12,818 nucleotides of DNA from Microbacteriaceae bacterium (lineage in GTDB: Bacteria > Actinomycetota > Actinomycetes > Actinomycetales > Microbacteriaceae), in contig RFQD01000018.1 of assembly GCA_009925875.1 (NCBI GenBank), positions 1 to 12,818 of the forward strand. Direction: 5' to 3'. The notes beneath the pieces were generated by a model that was given only the letters and a program-made list of their open reading frames with translations, made no database searches and had not been told where the DNA came from. Numbering within the stretch: position 1 is the stretch's first letter; every line of letters starts with the position of its first letter. A program made the translations under genes and the position numbers. Positions 7,336 through 12,818 of the stretch are shown here, piece after piece.

Positions 7336-7395
7336 GAGTCTTATCGAGCCGCGCTGTCTGTCGCGGTCCTCACGCCTCAGGAGACTACAGATCGC

Positions 7396-8853
7396 ATGTG
7401 CGGCATCGTCGGAATCGTCTCGCAAGAACCGGTTAATCAGCACATCTACGACGCACTGCTGTTGCTCCAGCACCGCGGTCAGGATTCCACCGGCATGGCC
7501 ACCGCCGATGGAAGTCAACTTCATCTGTTTAAGGCAAAGGGCCAAGTTCGTGAGGCCTATCGCACGCGTGACATGCGTTCGTTGCTCGGCACGATGGGCA
7601 TCGGTCACGTGCGCTACGCCACGGCGGGTGCTGCGAAAAATGAGGAGGAGGCGCAACCCTTCTATGTCAACGCGCCCTATGGCATCATCCTCGTTCACAA
7701 TGGAAACTTGACGAACACGCGCGAGCTCTCGCGCGATCTGTTCGCGATTGACCGCCGACACATCAATACGTCGAGTGATACCGAGCTTCTGCTGAATGTG
7801 CTGGCCACCGAAATCCAATCGCGCATTTCGGGCGATGCCCTCGATGCCGGCGACCTGTTCGACGCCGTGTCTGGTGTCCACGCGCGGGTCGAAGGCTCCT
7901 ACGCTGCGATCGCCGTTATCGCAGGGCACGGCGTGCTGGCCTTCCGCGACCCGTTCGGTATTCGGCCTTTGATTCTGGGTTCGCGACCGGCCGAGAACGG
8001 CAAGACCGAATGGATCGTAGCGAGTGAGTCTCTTGTGCTCGAAAGCGCGGGCTACAACATCGTTCGCGACGTGGAACCGGGCGAGGCCATCTTCGTCACG
8101 GCCGAGGGTGAGATGTTTGCGAAGCAGTGCGCCGCGAATCCCATTCTCATGCCGTGCTCGTTTGAATACGTCTATCTCGCCCGTCCCGACTCCATCATGA
8201 ATGGCATCTCCGTGTACGAGGCGCGGCTTCGTCTAGGCAATCGACTTGCGGATACGATCGCGGAATACGCACCCACGGGCAACATCGACGTTGTCATGCC
8301 GATTCCCGATTCGTCGCGTCCGGCCGCCATGCAAGTGGCGCGAAAGCTCGGCATCGAATACCGCGAAGGCTTCTACAAAAACCGCTACGTTGGCCGCACG
8401 TTCATCATGCCCGGGCAAGCCCAACGCAAACGCTCGGTGCGGCAGAAGCTCAACGCCATGTCGAGCGAGTTCAAGGGCAAAAACGTGCTCATCGTCGACG
8501 ACTCCATCGTGCGCGGGACCACGTCGAAAGAAATTATCGACATGGCTCGGGCTGCCGGTGCGAACGAGGTAACGTTCACGTCGGCCGCGCCTCCCGTTCG
8601 TTTTCCGCACGTGTACGGCATCAACATGCCCTCCCGCGCCGAGCTCATCGGGCACGGTCGCAAGATTCCCGAGATTGCCTCCGTGCTTGGTGCCGACCAC
8701 CTCATCTATCAAGAGGTCGAGGATATGCACGCCGCCATCATCGAGGGTTCACCGGTTACTGGTCTCGACATGAGCTGCTTCACCGGCGAGTACGTCACGG
8801 GCACCGTGACGAATGAGTATCTTGCGTGGGTTGAAGCAACCCAGTCGAGCTAG
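7396..8853 (+). CDS. purF: Amidophosphoribosyltransferase
   Basis: PurF makes 5-phosphoribosylamine from PRPP and glutamine, the committed first step of purine synthesis. The 485-residue protein begins MCGIVGIV, so Met removal exposes Cys2 as the N-terminal glutaminase nucleophile and there is no propeptide. Glutaminase motifs include LLQHRGQDSTGM, GHVRYATAG and HNGNLTN. The PRPP loop is VLIVDDSIVRGTTS (364-377). The sequence resembles the E. coli type (for example KNRYVGRTFIMPGQ). The cysteines that hold the Fe-S cluster in Bacillus-type PurF are incomplete: C254 and C461 remain, but the YGI-motif position is His (FPHVYGI) and the first Cys of the CxxCFTG motif is Asp. It should therefore lack the cluster. 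AGGAGA at 7379-7384 precedes the ATG by 11 nt, a rather long spacing. It diverges from purM. Confidence 0.97.
   Translation: MCGIVGIVSQEPVNQHIYDALLLLQHRGQDSTGMATADGSQLHLFKAKGQVREAYRTRDMRSLLGTMGIGHVRYATAGAAKNEEEAQPFYVNAPYGIILVHNGNLTNTRELSRDLFAIDRRHINTSSDTELLLNVLATEIQSRISGDALDAGDLFDAVSGVHARVEGSYAAIAVIAGHGVLAFRDPFGIRPLILGSRPAENGKTEWIVASESLVLESAGYNIVRDVEPGEAIFVTAEGEMFAKQCAANPILMPCSFEYVYLARPDSIMNGISVYEARLRLGNRLADTIAEYAPTGNIDVVMPIPDSSRPAAMQVARKLGIEYREGFYKNRYVGRTFIMPGQAQRKRSVRQKLNAMSSEFKGKNVLIVDDSIVRGTTSKEIIDMARAAGANEVTFTSAAPPVRFPHVYGINMPSRAELIGHGRKIPEIASVLGADHLIYQEVEDMHAAIIEGSPVTGLDMSCFTGEYVTGTVTNEYLAWVEATQSS
8827..8843. terminator. Hairpin at the 3' end of purF
   Basis: TGGGTT (8827-8832) and AACCCA (8838-8843) form a perfect 6-bp stem with a 5-nt loop. 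It lies inside the last purF codons, just before the tail-to-tail junction with the next gene. No T-run follows on either strand. It could help terminate transcripts arriving from the minus-strand side, but may be only a coincidence of coding sequence. Confidence 0.22.
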
Positions 8854-8860
8854 CCGAGCA

Positions 8861-9172
8861 CTATTTCGTGGTCGTTGAATCGGTGGTGGTTGTTCGCTTC
8901 GCCTCGGCCAGACGCACCGAGCGGCGCAACATGACATCCAGGATGAGCGCCGAACCAAGTCCGATGAGCCCGCCGACGGCACCGGTGAACAGCACGAAGA
9001 AGCCGACAAGCTGGTAGACGGGAACACCCCCAGTCGAGTTGGGCATACCAATCAAGGGTGTCGCCGAAATCAGGGCAACAATCGCGCCAAGGGCGACGCC
9101 GAACAAGAAAAAGCGCCGGTACTTCGGGCTACGACGAACAGTCACCGTCTCGATGCTTGATTTTTCGCTCAC
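8861..9172 (-). CDS. Small two-helix membrane protein, conserved in Actinobacteria
   Basis: A 103-residue protein with a short polar N-terminus containing IETVTVRRSPKYRR, two membrane helices (about 21-41 and 55-78) and a charged tail ending in a Thr-rich stretch (TTTTDSTTTK). I recall similar actinobacterial proteins, some loosely annotated as potassium transporter Trk, but nothing in the sequence supports transport; the function is unknown. The GTG at 9172 gives the start MSEKSSIETVTV and is favoured over the upstream ATG at 9199, which would add nine residues that look unlike the family. No ribosome-binding site is seen, and CACAAT lies 6 nt upstream, so it may be leaderless. It follows the SCP_3-type gene on the same strand after 27 nt and converges on purF with a 7-nt gap. 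Confidence 0.82.
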   Translation of the reverse strand: MSEKSSIETVTVRRSPKYRRFFLFGVALGAIVALISATPLIGMPNSTGGVPVYQLVGFFVLFTGAVGGLIGLGSALILDVMLRRSVRLAEAKRTTTTDSTTTK

Positions 9173-9178
9173 ACGACT

Positions 9179-9184
9179 ATTGTG
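9179..9184 (-). promoter_or_regulatory. Candidate -10 box of the small membrane protein gene
   Basis: Read on the minus strand, CACAAT stands 6 nt before the GTG start at 9172, within the 27-nt gap after the upstream gene. Spacing fits a leaderless transcript. No -35 box is evident, and co-transcription from the upstream gene is equally possible. Confidence 0.3.
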
Positions 9185-9199
9185 CCCTGCGCGAGGCAC

Positions 9200-9571
9200 T
9201 CACAGTGCGAGCGGAACGAATGCCGAGATGTCCGATCGAATGCCGGATGCGCGAATCACGCCCGAGCTCACTCCCGTAGCCCAGTCCAGAGTTCCCGTGG
9301 TCAGGGCAACAAAGGTCAGCGCATCCATCTCGACCACGTTCGGGGGAGTGCCGCGGGTGTGACGTGGTCCCTCCACAAACTGGATTGCTCCAAACGGTGG
9401 AACACGCACCTCAACCGTGTTGCCCGGGGCCGAACGATCAAGTTGCTGAAGCAGCCACCGCACGGCGAGCGCCAAGTCAGTGCGCGCCGGCGTTGACCCC
9501 GTAGATTGCGCATCCGATACCGCAGTCAACGCAGCACGACCGTCGGCGTCGGCAATCTTTGGCATGGGCAT
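9200..9571 (-). CDS. SCP_3-type (sterol carrier-like) protein
   Basis: A 123-residue soluble protein matching the bacterial SCP-2-like family common in Actinobacteria. The core is NTVEVRVPPFGAIQFVEGPRHTRGTPPNVVEMD (51-83), then FVALTTGTLDWATGVSSGVIRASGIRSDISAFVPL. The family name comes from a fold similar to sterol carrier protein 2. In bacteria the ligand, if any, is unknown, and there is no evidence for sterol binding here. The N-terminal helix segment (TDLALAVRWLLQQLDRSAPG, 31-50) is also typical. GGGGGAG lies 9 nt before the ATG at 9571; a second ATG at 9565 is possible. The gene is divergent from purD, with 67 nt between the start codons, and probably co-transcribed with the small membrane protein gene downstream. 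Confidence 0.9.
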   Translation of the reverse strand: MPMPKIADADGRAALTAVSDAQSTGSTPARTDLALAVRWLLQQLDRSAPGNTVEVRVPPFGAIQFVEGPRHTRGTPPNVVEMDALTFVALTTGTLDWATGVSSGVIRASGIRSDISAFVPLAL

Positions 9572-9626
9572 GCCTCAAGTCTCCCCCGTGGCGCCGCGAC
9601 GTGGCGAACCCGACATACATTCGCAA

Positions 9627-9632
9627 TACGCT
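9627..9632 (+). promoter_or_regulatory. Candidate -10 box of purD, leaderless
   Basis: TACGCT ends 6 nt before the purD GTG, with no ribosome-binding site between. Transcription would begin at or next to the start codon. A second candidate, TACATT at 9616-9621, lies a little upstream. No -35 box is convincing. Confidence 0.35.
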
Positions 9633-9638
9633 GGAACG

Positions 9639-10955
9639 GTGAAGATTCTCGTCCTCGGACCCGGTGCACGTGAGCACGCCATCATCTTGGCTCTGCTCGC
9701 CGAGAACGACACGCATGACATCACCGCCGCTCCGGGTAACGCCGGAATCGCGCACGACATACCGTGCGTTCAGATTGACGCGAACGACCCGGCCGCCGCA
9801 ACTGCGCTCGCCGTCGGCCTCGACGTTGAACTCGTGGTCATCGGCCCAGAGGCTCCGCTGGTTGCCGGTGTGGCCGACGCGATTCGGGCGGAGGGTATCC
9901 CCGTATTTGGCCCAAGCCAGGCCGCTGCCATGCTTGAGGGCAGCAAAGACTTCGCGAAGCGAATCATGTCCGAGGCACTCGTACCAACCGGCCGTGCAAT
10001 CACGGCGCTCTCGCTGCTCGAGGCCGAGACGGCACTCGATGACTTCGGTGCACCGTATGTGGTTAAGGCTGACGGGTTAGCCGCGGGCAAGGGCGTTCTT
10101 GTGACGACCGATCGTGACGCGGCCGTGGCTCACGCGTCCCACTGGCTCGCGCACGGTGGCGTGCTCATTGAGGAGTTTCTCGACGGGCAGGAGGTGTCGC
10201 TCTTCTTGCTCAGCGACGGGCACGACGTTGTGCCACTCTCACCCGCCCAAGACTTCAAGCGCATCTTCGACAACGACGAAGGCCCCAACACCGGCGGCAT
10301 GGGGTCGTACTCGCCAATGCCGTGGTTGTCCGAGCGCTTCGGCAGCGAAGAGGCGTTCGTTCGCGAAGTGATCGAGACCGTCGGGCAGCCGGTTATTCGC
10401 GTGCTGGAGGCAGAGGGAACCCCCTTTGTCGGCCTTCTTTACTGCGGGCTCATCATCACGAAAGACGGGATTCGCGTCATCGAGTTCAACGCGCGTTTCG
10501 GTGACCCCGAAACTCAGGCCGTATTGCCACGGTTGGTGACGCCGCTCTCAGAGCTTCTGTTGGCGTCCGCAACCGGTGACCTTGCCGGTCGACCCTGGCC
10601 GCAGTTCAGCACTGACCGCACGGTGTGCGTGGTGCTCGCCAGCGAGGGTTACCCCGAGTCGCCGATCACGGGCCGACCATTGACCGGGCTGGATGCGGCG
10701 GCGGCGGTTCCCGGCGTGCACCTCGCGCACGCGGCCACGGCGATTGCGCCCGACTCAGGCGCAACAGATCCCAGCGCGCCGGCAATCCTGCTCGCCACCG
10801 GGGGTCGGGTGCTCAGCGTCGTTGCACGTGCAACATCGTTCGGTGAGGCACGTGACCGAGCCTATGAAGCCATTCGACTCATCGGCCTCGAGGGCGGGCA
10901 GTTCCGTTCCGATATCGCCGCTGCTGTGGTTGCCCAAGAACAGAGCGGGCGCTGA
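9639..10955 (+). CDS. purD: Phosphoribosylamine-glycine ligase (GAR synthetase)
   Basis: PurD joins phosphoribosylamine and glycine with ATP to make GAR, step 2 of purine synthesis. The 438-residue protein is of normal length. It shows the N-domain start MKILVLGPGAREHAI (most homologues read GSGGREHA), then GPEAPLVAGVAD. The ATP-grasp part includes VVKADGLAAGKGV (K143), EEFLDGQEVS and AQDFKRIFDNDEGPNTGGMGSYSP. The family signature RFGDPETQ (R286 to Q293) is intact. The GTG at 9639 is chosen because the N-terminus then begins exactly at the first beta strand. The open frame upstream to 9480 lies antisense to the SCP_3-type gene and is rejected. No ribosome-binding site is seen and the start looks leaderless. 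The last base of the TGA is the first base of purC's ATG. Confidence 0.97.
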   Translation: MKILVLGPGAREHAIILALLAENDTHDITAAPGNAGIAHDIPCVQIDANDPAAATALAVGLDVELVVIGPEAPLVAGVADAIRAEGIPVFGPSQAAAMLEGSKDFAKRIMSEALVPTGRAITALSLLEAETALDDFGAPYVVKADGLAAGKGVLVTTDRDAAVAHASHWLAHGGVLIEEFLDGQEVSLFLLSDGHDVVPLSPAQDFKRIFDNDEGPNTGGMGSYSPMPWLSERFGSEEAFVREVIETVGQPVIRVLEAEGTPFVGLLYCGLIITKDGIRVIEFNARFGDPETQAVLPRLVTPLSELLLASATGDLAGRPWPQFSTDRTVCVVLASEGYPESPITGRPLTGLDAAAAVPGVHLAHAATAIAPDSGATDPSAPAILLATGGRVLSVVARATSFGEARDRAYEAIRLIGLEGGQFRSDIAAAVVAQEQSGR

Positions 10956-11836
10956 TGGCCGGTTTCACGGGAGCCACCGCACTCGAGCTGCCCGGTTGGC
11001 AACACGCGTATTCGGGCAAGGTGCGCGATTTGTACGTGCCGACCGGACACGACCTTGCCGTCGCGCCGCGCATTCTCGTCGTTGCCAGTGACCGCATCAG
11101 TGCGTTTGACCACGTTCTCGAGCCAGAGATTCCCGGCAAGGGCGAGCTGCTCACCACGTTGAGCAACTGGTGGTTTGCGCAGCTCCCGGTGCCGAACCAC
11201 CTGCGTTTGCCCGACAACGAGACGCCGGGCATCCCCGAAACCGTAAAGGGTCGGTCCATGCTCGTCGCCAATCTAGACATGTTTCCAATCGAGTGCGTGG
11301 TGCGCGGATACCTGTCGGGCAGTGGCTGGCTGGAGTATCAGCAGACGCAGACCGTGTGTGGCATCGAACTACCAGCCGGCCTCGCCAACGGCGACCGTTT
11401 GCCCGAGCCCATTTATACGCCCGCGTACAAGGCGGCTGTCGGTGAGCACGACGAAAACATTTCGTTCGAACGCACAGTCGAGTTGATTGGCGACGAGGAT
11501 GCGCGCGCGCTTCGTGACCTCTCGCTTGACATCTTTACTCGCGCATCCGGTCTCGCCGCATCACGCGAGGTCATTCTCGCTGACACCAAGTTTGAGTTCG
11601 GGCGCGACCGCGATACCGGTGTCATCACTCTCGCCGACGAGGTTCTCACCAGCGATTCAAGTCGCTACTGGGATGCCGATGCCTATGCCCGCGGCGAGCG
11701 CGACAACAGCTTCGACAAGCAGATTGTGCGCAACTGGCTCAGCGCCAACTGGGACAAGACCGGAGCGCCTCCGGCGTTGCCGCGAGAGATTGTGGCTCAA
11801 ACGGCCGAACGGTATCGCGAGCTGATTGAACGCTAG
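10955..11836 (+). CDS. purC: Phosphoribosylaminoimidazole-succinocarboxamide synthase (SAICAR synthetase)
   Basis: PurC condenses CAIR with aspartate using ATP to form SAICAR in purine synthesis. The 293-residue length is that of the longer single-domain form common in Actinobacteria. Landmarks are YSGKVRDLY (19-27), SDRISAFD, the signature MFPIECVVRGYLSGSGW (from residue 109), GEHDENISFE and ADTKFEFG (209-216). The ATG overlaps the purD stop by one base (TGATG) and has no strong ribosome-binding site, so translation is probably coupled to purD. In many Actinobacteria purC is followed by purS, purQ and purL. Here a convergent unrelated gene follows after 12 nt, so those genes must lie elsewhere. 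Confidence 0.97.
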   Translation: MAGFTGATALELPGWQHAYSGKVRDLYVPTGHDLAVAPRILVVASDRISAFDHVLEPEIPGKGELLTTLSNWWFAQLPVPNHLRLPDNETPGIPETVKGRSMLVANLDMFPIECVVRGYLSGSGWLEYQQTQTVCGIELPAGLANGDRLPEPIYTPAYKAAVGEHDENISFERTVELIGDEDARALRDLSLDIFTRASGLAASREVILADTKFEFGRDRDTGVITLADEVLTSDSSRYWDADAYARGERDNSFDKQIVRNWLSANWDKTGAPPALPREIVAQTAERYRELIER

Positions 11837-11852
11837 TGCCCTGGGCGGCTAG
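11833..11852. terminator. Hairpin spanning the purC stop and the convergent gene's stop
   Basis: CTAG-T-GCC (11833-11840) can pair with GGC-G-CTAG (11844-11852) around a 3-nt loop, giving about eight pairs (one G-T wobble) with one bulged G. Both stop codons lie in the stem. No T-run follows, so it is at best an imperfect bidirectional terminator in a 12-nt gap. Confidence 0.35.
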
Positions 11853-12061
11853 TCGAATTCCTTGCGCATCAGAAACTGCACGTCACGGTCGATTTGCTCC
11901 ATCCGAGTTAGCAGCTCGTTGCGCATGCTGCTCATCTCGGACTTGAGCTCGTTGCGGACGCTCTGCATCTCACGTCGAAAGCTCGAAATCGCGATGCCCT
12001 GAATTCCAAAGATGGACGCGCCAAAGACACCAATCAGCGTCCATACTTGCGGTTCGGTCAA
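11849..12061 (-). CDS. Small membrane-anchored coiled-coil protein of unknown function
   Basis: A 70-residue protein starting MTEPQVWTLIGVFG. One hydrophobic helix (about 6-27) is followed by a charged helical stretch built from an 11-residue unit: Met at 32, 43, 54 and 65, with the first two units sharing MRNEL/VRNEL patterns (QSVRNELKSE, SSMRNELLTR). This predicts a hendecad-type coiled coil on one side of the membrane. Similar small actinobacterial proteins exist but I know of no function. The TTG at 12061 is chosen because AGGAGG at 12071-12076 lies 9 nt upstream. The in-frame GTG at 12070 directly abuts that site and is too close. The longer open frame upstream to 12310 overlaps the next, divergent gene and is not credible. 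The gene converges on purC. Confidence 0.8.
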   Translation of the reverse strand: MTEPQVWTLIGVFGASIFGIQGIAISSFRREMQSVRNELKSEMSSMRNELLTRMEQIDRDVQFLMRKEFD

Positions 12062-12070
12062 GGTCAGCAC

Positions 12071-12076
12071 CCTCCT
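12071..12076 (-). promoter_or_regulatory. Ribosome-binding site that decides a TTG start
   Basis: AGGAGG on the minus strand is a perfect Shine-Dalgarno sequence. It is 9 nt from the TTG at 12061, 3 nt from a CTG and 0 nt from a GTG, so TTG is the best-placed start. Confidence 0.6.
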
Positions 12077-12198
12077 ATTCTCAACCCCCGCGCGACGCAG
12101 TGCCAGAGTGACTTGCCCGTTGCCATTCACTTGGTCAGACCTGTGGACGCGTGCGCCGACATTCGCAAGAACATCCGCCCGATATGGTGAGTCACGAC

Positions 12199-12818
12199 AT
12201 GAGAATTCTGCGCGCCATCTTCCACTTCCCCGAACGCGGGCCCGTCGCGCTCTGGCGTCGCTTCCTCTCAGTGCTCGTCGGCCTGCCCCTCTACGGACTT
12301 GCCGTCGCACTCATGATTCACGCGGGCATCGGCCTCGAGCCGTGGGGCGTCTTCCATCAAGGTCTCGCCAACCTCTCGGGCATCTCGTACGGTGTCGTGT
12401 CAATCATCGTGGGCGCGGGCGTCTTGTTGCTGTGGATTCCCTTGCGACAAAAGCTTGGCGTGGGCACCGCGCTCAACGTCGTGATTATTGGGCTTTCCGT
12501 CGACCTGTTCTTGCCCGTCGTTCCCGTAGCGCAGAACTTCTGGTGGGGCATCCTCGAATTCACGATTGGCATTCTCATCAACGGGCTCGCCATCGCGCTC
12601 TACGTGGGGGGCGGACTCGGGGCTGGCCCCCGTGATGGCCTCATGACGGGTCTCGTCAACCGCTTTGACAAGCCCGTCTGGTTGGTGCGAACGAGCATTG
12701 AAGTGGTGGTTGTGGCGATGGGTTGGATTATCGGCGGACCCCTCGGACTCGGCACGATTTACTACGCACTGACCATCGGCCCCGTCGCCCACGTATTGAT
12801 GCCGTGGTTTGCACTCGA
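12199..12818 (+). CDS. YczE-like membrane protein, C-terminus cut by window edge
   Basis: The first 206 residues of a multi-pass membrane protein open to the right edge. It resembles the YczE/YitT-like family: an N-terminal RRFLSVLVGLPLYGLAVALMIHAGIGLEPWGVFHQGLA, and the signature GGGLGAGPRDGLMTGL, with about five membrane helices so far. YczE-like proteins are integral membrane proteins without an established biochemical role; B. subtilis YczE was linked to secondary-metabolite production, which need not apply here. The family is usually 200-225 residues, so little is missing. ATG at 12199 is used; in-frame ATG 12184 and GTG 12187 would add three to five residues. No ribosome-binding site is seen. 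TATGGT at 12183-12188 could be a -10 box giving a near-leaderless transcript. It diverges from the coiled-coil gene. Confidence 0.85.
   Translation, partial: MRILRAIFHFPERGPVALWRRFLSVLVGLPLYGLAVALMIHAGIGLEPWGVFHQGLANLSGISYGVVSIIVGAGVLLLWIPLRQKLGVGTALNVVIIGLSVDLFLPVVPVAQNFWWGILEFTIGILINGLAIALYVGGGLGAGPRDGLMTGLVNRFDKPVWLVRTSIEVVVVAMGWIIGGPLGLGTIYYALTIGPVAHVLMPWFAL

Noticed and set aside
7294..7395. Purine riboswitch before purF
   Set aside because: I could not find the conserved junction sequence of that riboswitch; only the inverted repeats described are present.
7294..7929. Extension of the purM frame upstream by about 210 residues
   Set aside because: It lies antisense to purF and crosses the purF promoter. 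PurM homologues start at the ATG at 7293.
9480..9638. Upstream extension of the purD frame
   Set aside because: It overlaps the start of the SCP_3-type gene on the other strand. The PurD fold begins at the GTG at 9639.
12062..12310. Longer version of the coiled-coil protein
   Set aside because: The extension overlaps the divergent YczE-like gene and is arginine-rich low-quality sequence. A perfect ribosome-binding site supports the start at 12061.
1..12818. Mobile elements, CRISPR arrays, tRNA or rRNA genes
   Set aside because: No transposase, integrase, phage gene, regularly spaced repeat, cloverleaf or rRNA-like sequence was found on reading both strands.

Overview
The window looks like the chromosome of a high-GC Gram-positive bacterium, most likely an actinobacterium of the Microbacteriaceae type. 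The grounds are the moderately high GC, a DUF3073 protein, an actinobacterial SCP_3-type (sterol carrier-like) protein, short conserved actinobacterial membrane proteins, frequent GTG starts and several apparently leaderless genes. No rRNA, tRNA, CRISPR array, insertion sequence or phage gene was seen. The longest gap between genes is about 130-140 bases, so no long stretch is empty.

Layout. Positions 1-2250 (minus) hold the N-terminal three quarters of an RND-family efflux permease that runs off the left edge. A 71-bp divergent promoter region separates it from a plus-strand ion-transport cluster (2322-5161): a KimA-like potassium importer followed by two CrcB/Fluc fluoride channel genes, packed with a 3-nt gap and a 4-nt overlap. 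A DUF3073 gene (5291-5509) has its own likely promoter. It meets, tail to tail, a minus-strand unit made of purM and a downstream unknown membrane protein (7293 to 5511). purF (7396-8853) diverges from purM. Two small minus-strand genes follow: an SCP_3-type protein and a two-helix membrane protein (9571 to 8861). Then come purD and purC on the plus strand (9639-11836, one-base overlap). A 70-residue membrane-anchored coiled-coil protein (12061 to 11849) and the start of a YczE-like membrane protein (12199 to the right edge) finish the window.

How the genes work together. PurF, PurD, PurM and PurC catalyse steps 1, 2, 5 and the SAICAR step of de novo purine synthesis. They sit in one neighbourhood but are split over both strands and interleaved with small genes of unknown role. 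The kimA-crcB-crcB cluster would couple potassium uptake and fluoride export in one transcript.

No clearly new multi-gene system is evident. The items most worth a second look are a perfect 9-bp inverted repeat between purM and purF, the unknown membrane protein coupled to purM, the loss of one F-box phenylalanine in both CrcB proteins, hairpins at all three tail-to-tail gene junctions, and a small protein built from an 11-residue repeat.
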